A stretch of 11,910 nucleotides of DNA from a bacterium. GTDB lineage: Bacteria > Krumholzibacteriota > Krumholzibacteria > LZORAL124-64-63. Below the pieces are notes generated by a model. That model worked only from the letters and a program-made list of their open reading frames with translations, had not been told where the DNA came from and searched no databases. Below are positions 5,503 through 11,910 of the stretch, piece after piece (position 1 is the first letter of the stretch; the number at the start of each line of letters is the position of its first letter). The stretch covers positions 1 to 11,910 of the forward strand of contig JAASSM010000016.1 of assembly GCA_021767885.1 (NCBI GenBank). Direction: 5' to 3'. The position numbers were made by a program, and so were the translations under genes.

Positions 5503-7236
5503 TCAATCCACGCCCACGGTCTCCTCGCTCGCCGCCGCGGCGGAGTCCGCCCGCGCCTGGGCCATCTGCTCCTCGTTCCAGGCCACGGCCAGGTCGAAGA
5601 GGCCGGCCAGGGTGTCGGTCTTCCGGAAGAGCGCCAGGGCCTCCTCCAGCTGGGTGTCGCGCTCGATGGCCACCCGGTAGGCGGCCTCCGCGCCGTGCAG
5701 GCGACGCACCACCTCGCGGCGCAGGCCCCAGCGCAGGAAGTCCTCGTTGGCCTGCAGCAGGGAGTCGCTGAGCGCGAGGTCGAAGACGCCCAGGTACTCC
5801 TCGATGTTCTCGCGCTGGGCGAGGAACTCGCCGAAGTCGGCCAGGACGTCGTCGCCGGCGCGCCAGTCGCGATCGATCTTTGGGTGCGCGTTGGCGTAGT
5901 CCACCGCGTACGCGAACAGGGCGCCGTCGCGCTCGACGGCCATCTCGAAGTCGGTCAGGAAGCTCTGGTCGATCTCGATGTCCGGCGTGATGCCGCCGCC
6001 GCCGTAGACCACCCGGCCGCTGTCGGTGTGGTAGACCTCCTTCTCGAAGCGCGGGATCTCCCGGTCCTCGGGCCGCTCCTCCAGGGGCTGCTCCATGGCC
6101 ACCGGCTCGTCGGGATTGTCGGCGTTGAGGTGGTGGCCCTCGTCGTCGCGGTCCTTGTGGATGCTGCGGCCGGACGGCGTGTAGTAGCGGGCGGTGGTGA
6201 GCTTGAGCGCCTCCTCCTCGTTGAGGCGGAAGACCGTCTGCACCGAGCCCTTGCCGAAGGTGGTCTTGCCCACCACCAGGCCGGCGTCGTGATCCTGCAG
6301 CGCGGCGGCGAGGATCTCGCTGGCCGAGGCGGACGACCCGTTCACCAGCACCACCATGGGCACCTTGCGGTAGGTCTCGCCGCGGCGCTCGGCATAGAAG
6401 CTCATGCTGTTGGCGGGCAGCCGGCCCTTGGTGTAGACCAGCAGCGTGCCGCGCTCGAGGAACAGCTCGCTGACCCGCTTGGCCGCCTCGAGCAGACCGC
6501 CGGGGTTGAAGCGCAGGTCCAGGATCAGGCCCTCGGGATCCTGGGCGTAGAGCTGGTCCAGGTCCTCGCGCAGCTCGTCCACGGTGGTGCGCGAGAAGTT
6601 CTGGATCCGGATGTAGCCGATGTCGTCCATCATGAAGGCGTAGGGCACGCTCTCCACCTTGATGATGTCGCGGGTGATGGTCAGGGGGATGGGCTCCTCG
6701 CGGCCGGGCCGCTTGATGGTGATGTTCACCTTGGTGCCCTTGGGCCCGCGCAGCTTCTTGACCGCGTCGCGGCTGGAGAAGTCGTAGGTGGACTCGCCCT
6801 CGATCTCGATGATCTGGTCGCCGCCCTGGATGCCCATGTAGTAGGCGGGCGTGCCCTCGATGGGCGACATCACCGTGGGGTAGTGATCGCGGGGCTGGAT
6901 CGTGATCCCCAGGCCGCCGAACTCGCCCTCGGTGGACATGACCAGGTCCTCGTAGTTCATGGGCGGCAGGAAGACCGAGTGCTCGTCCAGCGTCTCGAGC
7001 ATGCCGTCGATGGCGGCCTCGGCGATCTTCCGGGCCTCCATCTCGTCCACGTAGTTGAGCATGACGCGGTCGAAGACGTCCATCATCAGCTCGGCCGCCT
7101 CGAGCTGCTGGGCCCGCTTCGTGCGCGGGTCGGCCTGGTCCTCGGCCAGGGCGCCGGCGGCCACCCAGCCGCCCGCCGCCCCGAACACCACCGCCAGCAC
7201 GAGGGTGAAGATGAGCGGTCGTGGGAATCGATCCAT
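5503..7236 (-). CDS. ctpA: S41 family carboxyl-terminal processing protease (CtpA/Prc type)
   Basis: A 577-residue exported serine protease that trims or degrades envelope proteins from their C-termini. Residues 7-31 are a hydrophobic signal or anchor with a possible cleavage site after ALA (29-31). A PDZ domain spans about 95-180 (GLGITI at 108-113, GIQGGDQIIEIEGE). The S41 core follows, with LILDLRFNPGG (237-247), the catalytic serine S304 in SASEI, K329 in TFGKG and Q333. The serine-lysine spacing of 25 equals that of E. coli Prc (S430/K455), so the active site looks intact. YYTPSGRSIH (351-360) and GGGGITPDIEID (412-423) close the core. About 150 residues after it are helical and charged, a C-terminal extension of unknown role. 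ATG at 7236 has GAAGGA eight bases upstream. It lies 61 nt downstream of tmk and 107 nt upstream of btpA. Confidence 0.94.
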   Translation of the reverse strand: MDRFPRPLIFTLVLAVVFGAAGGWVAAGALAEDQADPRTKRAQQLEAAELMMDVFDRVMLNYVDEMEARKIAEAAIDGMLETLDEHSVFLPPMNYEDLVMSTEGEFGGLGITIQPRDHYPTVMSPIEGTPAYYMGIQGGDQIIEIEGESTYDFSSRDAVKKLRGPKGTKVNITIKRPGREEPIPLTITRDIIKVESVPYAFMMDDIGYIRIQNFSRTTVDELREDLDQLYAQDPEGLILDLRFNPGGLLEAAKRVSELFLERGTLLVYTKGRLPANSMSFYAERRGETYRKVPMVVLVNGSSASASEILAAALQDHDAGLVVGKTTFGKGSVQTVFRLNEEEALKLTTARYYTPSGRSIHKDRDDEGHHLNADNPDEPVAMEQPLEERPEDREIPRFEKEVYHTDSGRVVYGGGGITPDIEIDQSFLTDFEMAVERDGALFAYAVDYANAHPKIDRDWRAGDDVLADFGEFLAQRENIEEYLGVFDLALSDSLLQANEDFLRWGLRREVVRRLHGAEAAYRVAIERDTQLEEALALFRKTDTLAGLFDLAVAWNEEQMAQARADSAAAASEETVGVD

Positions 7237-7262
7237 GGAACCCGTCCTTCGGTTGCAGAACG

Positions 7263-7295
7263 CCCGGCGGCGCGGCCATGGGGGCCGCCGCCAGG
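7263..7295. other. GC-rich hairpin in the tmk-ctpA spacer
   Basis: GGCGGCG (7266-7272) pairs with CGCCGCC (7286-7292), 7 bp with a 13-nt loop. Past a C/A mismatch the pairing continues for two more pairs (7263-7264 with 7294-7295). It fills most of the 61-nt gap just after the tmk stop. With no T-run it could be a weak terminator, an RNA-processing or stability element, or chance in GC-rich DNA. Confidence 0.3.
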
Positions 7296-7297
7296 GC

Positions 7298-7960
7298 TCA
7301 GAGGAATCTCAGCAAGCCATGTTCCAGCCGCGCCAGGTGGGCGAGCGCCTCGTCGCGCACCGCATCCGGCGGGAGGCTCGCATCGAGGACCGCGAACCGC
7401 GGCTGCCCCGAGGCGGCGAGGGCCTGGTAGCCCTCGTAGACCCGCTCGTGGAACGCGAGGTCCTCGCGGTCCAGGCGGTCGGTGCGGCGCTGCTTGAGCC
7501 GGGCCCGACCCTCCGCCGGCGGCAGCAGGCAGAGGAAGGTCAGGTCCGGCACCAGGCCGCCGGTGGCGAACGCGTTCAGGCGCTCGACCAGCCGGTCGCC
7601 CAGGCCGCGGCCGAACCCCTGGTAGGCCACCGAGGCGTCGGCGAAGCGGTCGCAGAGGATGATCAGCCCGGCCTCCAGCGCCGGTTGCACCTTCTCGCGC
7701 ACCAGCTGGGCCCGGCTGGCCTCCATGAGCAGCAGCTCGGTCTCCGCGCACATGCCCTGGGACGACAGGTCCAGCAGCACGCTGCGCACGCGCTCGCCGA
7801 TGGCCGTGCCACCGGGTTCGCGCAGGATCAGGGGCTCGCAGCCCCGCTCGCCGAGGTGGGCGGCCAGCGCGGCGATGAGCGTGGTCTTGCCGCTGCCCTC
7901 CGGCCCCTCGAAGGTGATGAACAGGCCACGATGGGCCGGCTCGAGGCGGTGCGGCGTCAC
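7298..7960 (-). CDS. tmk: Thymidylate kinase
   Basis: A 220-residue P-loop kinase that phosphorylates dTMP to dTDP with ATP, essential for dTTP supply. Motifs in order: P-loop GPEGSGKTT (19-27), REPGGT (47-52), the DR motif D104/R105 within CDRFADASVAYQG, and a LID region rich in arginine (KQRRTDRLDRED, 156-167) followed by FHERVYEGY. Length is typical (about 205-220). The start is a GTG at 7960 whose bases overlap the TGA of the preceding phosphatidyltransferase gene as GTGA, pointing to translational coupling; no strong Shine-Dalgarno precedes it. The first dozen residues before the core strand are slightly longer than usual. It belongs to the tightly packed minus-strand operon and is followed by ctpA. 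Confidence 0.96.
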   Translation of the reverse strand: MTPHRLEPAHRGLFITFEGPEGSGKTTLIAALAAHLGERGCEPLILREPGGTAIGERVRSVLLDLSSQGMCAETELLLMEASRAQLVREKVQPALEAGLIILCDRFADASVAYQGFGRGLGDRLVERLNAFATGGLVPDLTFLCLLPPAEGRARLKQRRTDRLDREDLAFHERVYEGYQALAASGQPRFAVLDASLPPDAVRDEALAHLARLEHGLLRFL

Positions 7961-8784
7961 CGGCGGATCCCGTCGTCGTCGTCATCGTCGGGATCGCGAT
8001 CCCCGGGCCACGGCTCGTTGGCATAGGGATCGGTCCGCGGCCCGGGCTGCGGGTCCGGCTCGCCGGGCGTCACCGGCGGGGCGGCGTCCGGCTCCGGCGC
8101 CACGCGCGTCGGGGCGTCCGGATCCCCGGCGGGCGCCGGCTCCGGCTCCGCCTCGGGCTGTGGTTCCCGCGTCCGCTCACCCGGGGGCGGCGGGCCGGGC
8201 AGCTTGCCGGCCACGTGGACGATCCGCTGGATGGTGGTCAGCAGCGTGAGGATGGCCAGCAGCCAGAGGATCCCGTAGAGCACCACGTGCCCCAGCAATC
8301 CGCCCACGCCCAGGGCCACCACGCGCTCGGTGCGCTGCAGCACGCCGATGGTGCAGGTCTCGCCCACGCCCTCGGCCCGCGCGCGCACGTAGCTGGTGGC
8401 CAGCGAGCCGAACATCACCACCAGCACGAGGATCACCGCCCGCAGCCAGTTGTCGGGCATCTGGGACATGTACCAGATGGCGATGCCGGTGAGGTAGCCC
8501 GCCTCGCCGAAGCGGTCGAGCACCGAGTCGAGGAACGCCCCGCGACGGGAGACGGTTCCCTGCAACCGGGCCAGCGCCCCGTCGAGCATGTCGCAGGCCG
8601 AGCCGATCAGGAACACCAGCGTGCCGAGGAAGAGCAGCCCCTCGGCCACCATCCACGCGCCCAGCAGCGCGATCACGGTGCCGGCGATGGACACTGCCAG
8701 GGGGCTGAGGCCCCAGCGATCGAGGGTGAGGACCAGCGGGCGCAACCGCCCCCGCGCCGCGTCCTTCCAGTTGCCCAGATCCAT
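7957..8784 (-). CDS. CDP-alcohol phosphatidyltransferase family protein (phospholipid synthase) with acidic tail
   Basis: A 275-residue membrane enzyme that swaps CMP of a CDP-alcohol (usually CDP-diacylglycerol) for an alcohol or sugar-alcohol phosphate. The full signature D-x2-DG-x2-AR-x8-G-x3-D-x3-D is present (D65, D68, G69, A72, R73, G82, D86, D90). Several hydrophobic helices lie at about 29-63, 94-108, 115-132 and 155-190. The stretch RARAEGVG...G...QRTERVV (134-156) resembles phosphatidylinositol-phosphate synthases more than PgsA or PssA, so an inositol-phosphate-type head group is my best guess, but the substrate is unproven. Residues about 196-275 form a Pro/Glu/Asp-rich, probably disordered tail ending in six consecutive aspartates (266-271) and then GIRR. 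The ATG at 8784 follows GGAGGA, and the rsmI stop lies only 2 nt upstream. Its own stop overlaps the tmk start. Confidence 0.9.
   Translation of the reverse strand: MDLGNWKDAARGRLRPLVLTLDRWGLSPLAVSIAGTVIALLGAWMVAEGLLFLGTLVFLIGSACDMLDGALARLQGTVSRRGAFLDSVLDRFGEAGYLTGIAIWYMSQMPDNWLRAVILVLVVMFGSLATSYVRARAEGVGETCTIGVLQRTERVVALGVGGLLGHVVLYGILWLLAILTLLTTIQRIVHVAGKLPGPPPPGERTREPQPEAEPEPAPAGDPDAPTRVAPEPDAAPPVTPGEPDPQPGPRTDPYANEPWPGDRDPDDDDDDGIRR
7972..7990. repeat. Short trinucleotide (GTC/GAC) run
   Basis: Six triplets from 7972, five GTC and one ATC, encode the poly-aspartate run at the end of the CDP-alcohol phosphatidyltransferase. Runs like this can change length by slippage in steps of one residue without breaking the frame. 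Confidence 0.5.
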
Positions 8785-8786
8785 GA

Positions 8787-9539
8787 TCACTCCTCCGGTT
8801 CGTTGGGGTCGGAACCCCGCAGCAGGAGCACCAGTTCCCCCCGCAGGCGGGGGCCAGTGAACTGCTCCAGGACCTCCGCGGCCGTGCCGCGGACCGTCTC
8901 CTCGTGAAGCTTGGTGATCTCGCGGCAGACCGCCAGTTCGCGCCGCGGGGCCACCTCCGTCAGGATCTCCAGCGTCGACCGGATCCGGTGCACGCTCTCC
9001 AGGACGATCGCCGTGCAGCCGAGGGCCAGCAACTCCTCCAGCCAGCGGGCCCGGGCCCCCTTCTTGCGCGGCGGATACCCGGCGTAGACGAACCGGTCGG
9101 GCTCGAACCCCGCCAGGACCAGCGCGGCCAGCGTGCTCGACGGCCCCGGCGCCACGCTCCAGGTGCGGCCGGCCTGCCGCAGGGCCCGCAAGAGGGTGAA
9201 CCCCGGATCGGAGATGCAGGGCGTGCCCGCATCCGAGACCACCGCCACCCGCTCGCCGGCGGCCAGCCGGTCGAGGATCTGCGCCACGGCGCGGTCCTTG
9301 TTGTGGTCGTGGTACGCCGCCAGGGGCGTCCGCAACCCGTGATGCGCCAGCAGCCGCCGCGTCTGGCGCGTGTCCTCGGCGTAGACCACGTCGCACCCCG
9401 CCAGCACCGCCAGGGCCCGCAGGGTGATGTCGCCCAGGTTGCCGATGGGCGTGGCCACCAGCCAGCACGACCCCGGCGCCAGGTCCACCGCCGGCAGCGG
9501 CAATGCCGCCGGGGACGCCGGCTGCTCCGGTCCGGTCAT
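8787..9539 (-). CDS. rsmI: 16S rRNA (cytidine-1402-2'-O)-methyltransferase RsmI
   Basis: A 250-residue SAM-dependent tetrapyrrole-methylase-fold enzyme that methylates the ribose of C1402 in the 30S decoding centre (partner of RsmH at the same nucleotide). Family motifs are all present: LVATPIGNLGDIT (27-39), AEDTR (54-58), VSDAGTPCISDPG (101-113), APGPSS (130-135), GYPPRKKGAR (154-163), ESVHRI (181-186) and REITKLHEE (206-214). The length is slightly below the E. coli form because the C-terminal domain ends soon after GELVLLL (234-240). The start at 9539 is fixed by an ATGA overlap with the nadE stop and a GGAG five bases upstream; the frame stays open further upstream only inside nadE. The first 22 residues are Pro/Ala-rich and precede the conserved core. 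Downstream, the phosphatidyltransferase follows after 2 nt. Confidence 0.96.
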   Translation of the reverse strand: MTGPEQPASPAALPLPAVDLAPGSCWLVATPIGNLGDITLRALAVLAGCDVVYAEDTRQTRRLLAHHGLRTPLAAYHDHNKDRAVAQILDRLAAGERVAVVSDAGTPCISDPGFTLLRALRQAGRTWSVAPGPSSTLAALVLAGFEPDRFVYAGYPPRKKGARARWLEELLALGCTAIVLESVHRIRSTLEILTEVAPRRELAVCREITKLHEETVRGTAAEVLEQFTGPRLRGELVLLLRGSDPNEPEE

Positions 9540-10354
9540 GCCGGCTCCGGCGCGGGGCGGCCGAGGTCGCAACCCGGCGGTTGCCGGCGCTTGAACGCCT
9601 GGCTGCGCATGCGCCCGGCCACGGCCTCCACCAGCGCGGGCGCGAAGCCCAGGGCCGCGAGCTGCCGCGGCTCCAGGCGCTCGTCCACCAGGTGGTGCAG
9701 CAGCCGATCGGCGTCCGCGTAGGTGAAGCCCAGTTCCTCCTCGTCCGACTGCCCCTGCCAGAGGTCTGCGCTCGGCGCCTTGGTCAGCACCGCGTCCGGC
9801 AGCTCGAGGTGCCTGGCCAGAAGACGGATCTCGGTCTTGTAGAGTTGCGCCACCGGATTCAGGCCGCAGGCCTCGTCGCCGTGCAGGGTGGTGTAGCCCA
9901 GCAGCCACTCCGTGCGGTTGCCCGTCCCCAGGACCAGGGCGCGGCGCGCCTGCGACGCGTCGAAGAGGGTGATCATGCGCACGCGCGCCATGACGTTGCC
10001 CCGCCGGACGGCGTCGGCGTCGGGGTGGGCGGCGAGGAACGCGTCCACCACCGGGGTGATCTCGAACACCTCCGCCCGCATGCCGATGGCCGCGGCCACC
10101 GCCTGGGCGTCGGCCAGGCTGTCGGGGTTGCTGGTCCGATAGGGGAGGCAGAGGCCGTGGACGCGATCGGCGCCCACCGCCCGGACGGCCAGCGCGGCGC
10201 TGACGGCCGAATCGATGCCGCCGGAGAGGCCCACCACCAGGCCATCCTGGCCGCTGGCCGTGAGGGTCTCGTGGATGAAGCTCTGGGCGCGATCGGCCGC
10301 CGTGGCCGGATCCAGGGCCCAGGCGGGGCGCTCGGGTGCCGGGAGGTGGGTCAT
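9536..10354 (-). CDS. nadE: NH3-dependent NAD(+) synthetase
   Basis: A 272-residue cytoplasmic enzyme of the N-type ATP pyrophosphatase family; it amidates nicotinate adenine dinucleotide to NAD with ATP. The P-loop SGGIDS is at 44-49. GTGNRTEWLLGY (143-154) is followed by HGDEACGLNPVAQLYKTEI (158-176) and the Lys-containing PSADLWQGQSDEEELGFTY (194-212), the usual NadE pattern. The protein lacks the N-terminal glutaminase (nitrilase) domain of long NadE forms, so ammonia should be the direct nitrogen donor unless a partner supplies it. ATG at 10354 is chosen because GAGGAG lies eight bases upstream; an in-frame extension to 10672 overlaps trkH and is rejected. The stop overlaps the rsmI start as ATGA. 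The 136-nt gap to trkH has an AT-richer patch with TATCTT (10391-10396, minus strand) as a weak -10 candidate, but no good -35. Confidence 0.95.
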   Translation of the reverse strand: MTHLPAPERPAWALDPATAADRAQSFIHETLTASGQDGLVVGLSGGIDSAVSAALAVRAVGADRVHGLCLPYRTSNPDSLADAQAVAAAIGMRAEVFEITPVVDAFLAAHPDADAVRRGNVMARVRMITLFDASQARRALVLGTGNRTEWLLGYTTLHGDEACGLNPVAQLYKTEIRLLARHLELPDAVLTKAPSADLWQGQSDEEELGFTYADADRLLHHLVDERLEPRQLAALGFAPALVEAVAGRMRSQAFKRRQPPGCDLGRPAPEPA

Positions 10355-10458
10355 GGGGGCGTCTCCTCGGGTGGGCCGGTTCTGGTGGGCAAGATACTGC
10401 GGAGCGGGGCAAAAGTCCCGCGCCGAATTGGAGCGGCGCCGGCCGCGCCGGCTCACCG

Positions 10459-10492
10459 GACCGCGCCCGGTCAGGCCACCTCCGGCGCGGTC
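10459..10492. terminator. GC-rich hairpin overlapping the trkH stop codon, possible terminator
   Basis: GACCGCGCC (10459-10467) pairs perfectly with GGCGCGGTC (10484-10492), with a 16-nt loop. Two further pairs follow after one mismatch. One arm covers part of the trkH stop codon (10491-10493). A second small hairpin, GCCGGC-CGC-GCCGGC (10438-10452), follows on the minus strand. Neither has a T-run, so termination is inferred only from position before nadE. Confidence 0.35.
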
Positions 10493-11910
10493 AGGAGCGC
10501 TGCCAGGTCTCCGGCAGCAGCAGCACCAGCACCGTGTAGATCTCCAGGCGGCCGGCCAGCATGAAGAACACCAGCAGCCACTTCTCCCAGGCCAGGAAGT
10601 GCGCGTAGTTCTCCGCCGGCCCCACCGAGCCCAGCCCCGGGCCGATGTTGCCGAGGGTGGCGGCCGTCGCACCCACGGCGGTCACCAGATCACGGCCGCC
10701 CAGGGTGAGGACCACCACGCCCAGCACGTAGACCACCACGAAGAGCAGGAAGAAGCCCAGGACGTTGGTGATCAGCTGCGAGGAGACCGTGCGGTCGTTC
10801 AGCCAGAGCGTGGTCACGGCCCGCGGGTGGACCAGCTTCTTCAGCTCCTGCTTGCCCGCCTTCAGCAGCAGCAGCAGGCGCATGACCTTGATGCCGCCGC
10901 CGGTGGAGCCGGCGCAGCCGCCCACCGCCATCAGCACCAGCAGCACCGCGTGGGCCACCGGGGGCCAGAGCAGGTAGTCGGCCGTCCCGAAGCCCGTGGT
11001 GGTGATGATGGAGACGGTCTGGAAGACGCCGTGGCGGACGGTGTCGTGCAGGGAGGGGAAGAAGCCGCCGGCCACCAGGGGGCCGAGGATCAGCAGGGCC
11101 GCCACCAGCGTCACCAGGCCGTAGAAGCGGAACTCCTCGTCCCGGCCATAGACCGTCAGCTTGCCCCGCAGCGCCTGGTAGTGGAGCGCGAAGTTCACGC
11201 CCGCCAGGAACATGAAGACGATGATGATCCAGTCCACGGCGGGGTCCTGGTACGCGCCCACCGAGGCGTTCCGCGTGGAGAAGCCGCCGGTGGCCATGGT
11301 GGCGAAGGCGTGGCAGACGGCATCGAAGACCGACAGGCCGGCCAGGTGGAGCGCCACGGCCTCGATGCCCGTCAGCAGCACGTACACGCCCCACAGCAGC
11401 TTGGCCGTCTGCCGGATGCGCGGGGTCAGCCGCTCGGCCACCGGTCCGGGGACCTCGGCCCGGAAGAGCTGCATCCCGCCCACGCCCAGCAGCGGCAGGA
11501 TGGCCAGGGCCAGCAGCACGATGCCCATGCCGCCCAGCCAGTGGGTGAGCGCCCGCCAGAAGAGCAGGCCGTGGCTGCGGCCCTCGATGTCGGTGAGGAT
11601 GCTCGCCCCGGTGGTGGTGAAGCCGCTGATGGACTCGAAGGCGGCGTCGGTGTAGGCGGGGATCTCCCCGGACAGCCAGGCCGGCACCCCCCCCAGCAAC
11701 CCCACCGCCAGCCAGCCCAGCGTGACCACGGCGAAGCCCTCGCGCACGCGCACGTCCCGGGCGCCTCGCCCCAGCCACATCAGACCGCCCCCGAGGACGC
11801 CGCCGAGGGCGCCGGCCCCCAGGAACGACCACCAGTCCGCGTCGCCATGCAGGGCGGAGACGCCGGCGGGCAGGAGCATGGCCGCCGCCGTGACCGCCAG
11901 CAGGAAGCCC
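10491..11910 (-). CDS. trkH: TrkH-family potassium uptake protein, membrane subunit (partial, N-terminus outside the window)
   Basis: The visible 472 residues are the ion-conducting subunit of a Trk/Ktr-type potassium transporter, which normally works with the NAD/ATP-binding regulator TrkA. Four pore-loop signatures of the SKT superfamily are readable: SGFTTTGAS (about 11601-11632), MATGGFSTRNAS (about 11264-11299), TTTGFGTADY (about 10977-11007) and GNIGPGLG (about 10628-10652). GGCAGSTGGGIKVMRLLLL near 10880-10930 is another hallmark. Hydrophobic helices alternate with these loops throughout. An ATG at 11879 exists, but the frame stays open to the window edge and the ten residues before it (GFLLAVTAAA) are hydrophobic and continue the first helix, so the true start lies beyond 11910. 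The C-terminus (LLPETWQRS) is complete. No trkA is visible; it may lie upstream. The 136-nt gap to nadE holds hairpins, so trkH may end its own transcript. Confidence 0.94.
   Translation of the reverse strand, partial: GFLLAVTAAAMLLPAGVSALHGDADWWSFLGAGALGGVLGGGLMWLGRGARDVRVREGFAVVTLGWLAVGLLGGVPAWLSGEIPAYTDAAFESISGFTTTGASILTDIEGRSHGLLFWRALTHWLGGMGIVLLALAILPLLGVGGMQLFRAEVPGPVAERLTPRIRQTAKLLWGVYVLLTGIEAVALHLAGLSVFDAVCHAFATMATGGFSTRNASVGAYQDPAVDWIIIVFMFLAGVNFALHYQALRGKLTVYGRDEEFRFYGLVTLVAALLILGPLVAGGFFPSLHDTVRHGVFQTVSIITTTGFGTADYLLWPPVAHAVLLVLMAVGGCAGSTGGGIKVMRLLLLLKAGKQELKKLVHPRAVTTLWLNDRTVSSQLITNVLGFFLLFVVVYVLGVVVLTLGGRDLVTAVGATAATLGNIGPGLGSVGPAENYAHFLAWEKWLLVFFMLAGRLEIYTVLVLLLPETWQRS

Noticed and set aside
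5485..7497. Open frame of 670 codons on the plus strand opposite ctpA and tmk
   Set aside because: It is antisense to two genes with complete motif sets and its translation is rich in His, Val, Ala and Gly with no domain. Long antisense frames are expected at this GC content.
8588..8860. Plus-strand open frame opposite the phosphatidyltransferase start
   Set aside because: Antisense to the signature motif region, no ribosome site and no recognisable domain.
9540..10412. Upstream extension of the rsmI frame through nadE
   Set aside because: It is the wrong frame of nadE; the ATGA overlap and the known RsmI N-terminus fix the start at 9539.
10391..10419. Possible nadE promoter with TATCTT as -10
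   Set aside because: At 17-nt spacing the -35 would be GGGACT, which is a poor match; noted within the nadE entry only.
10355..10672. N-terminal extension of nadE
   Set aside because: It would overlap the trkH coding end, lacks NadE homology, and the ATG at 10354 has a good ribosome site.

Overview
The window is ordinary, densely packed chromosomal DNA from a high-GC (about 70% by eye), probably Gram-negative and flagellated bacterium. I see no insertion sequence, phage gene, CRISPR array, tRNA or rRNA. The mix of a CheV coupling protein under a flagellar-type promoter, a FadD15-type acyl-CoA synthetase, BtpA and an S41 processing protease would fit an environmental lineage of the FCB type (Gemmatimonadota, Krumholzibacteriota or Eisenbacteria-like), or a deltaproteobacterial one. 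That placement is inference and weak.

Region 1 (1-1812, + strand): the C-terminal end of a membrane transporter-like protein is followed by a 117-nt gap. This gap holds a sequence very like a sigma-28 (FliA) flagellar promoter. Then come a small PilZ-domain protein and a CheV chemotaxis coupling/response-regulator protein, 23 nt apart. This looks like a two-gene motility operon that could link cyclic-di-GMP to the chemotaxis array. A 12-bp perfect hairpin separates it from the convergent acyl-CoA synthetase gene.

Region 2 (1796-5395): a long-chain acyl-CoA synthetase gene (- strand) has a recognisable sigma-70-like promoter. A 282-nt divergent spacer with a locally AT-rich patch follows. Next is a PAP2-like membrane protein (+), convergent with a BtpA-family TIM-barrel protein (-).

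Region 3 (5503-11910, all - strand, read right to left): trkH (potassium uptake, cut by the window edge), nadE (NAD synthetase), rsmI (16S rRNA C1402 2'-O-methyltransferase), a CDP-alcohol phosphatidyltransferase, tmk (thymidylate kinase), ctpA (S41 carboxyl-terminal processing protease), and then btpA. The run nadE-rsmI-CDP-alcohol transferase-tmk is joined by ATGA and GTGA overlaps and a 2-nt gap, so it is very probably one translationally coupled operon of housekeeping genes. ctpA (61 nt downstream) and btpA (107 nt downstream) may be read through from it.

Nothing here is clearly a new biological system. The most interesting items are the PilZ-CheV pair with its flagellar-type promoter, the PAP2-like protein with altered catalytic motifs, the acidic proline-rich tail on the phospholipid synthase, and GC-rich hairpins that overlap stop codons.
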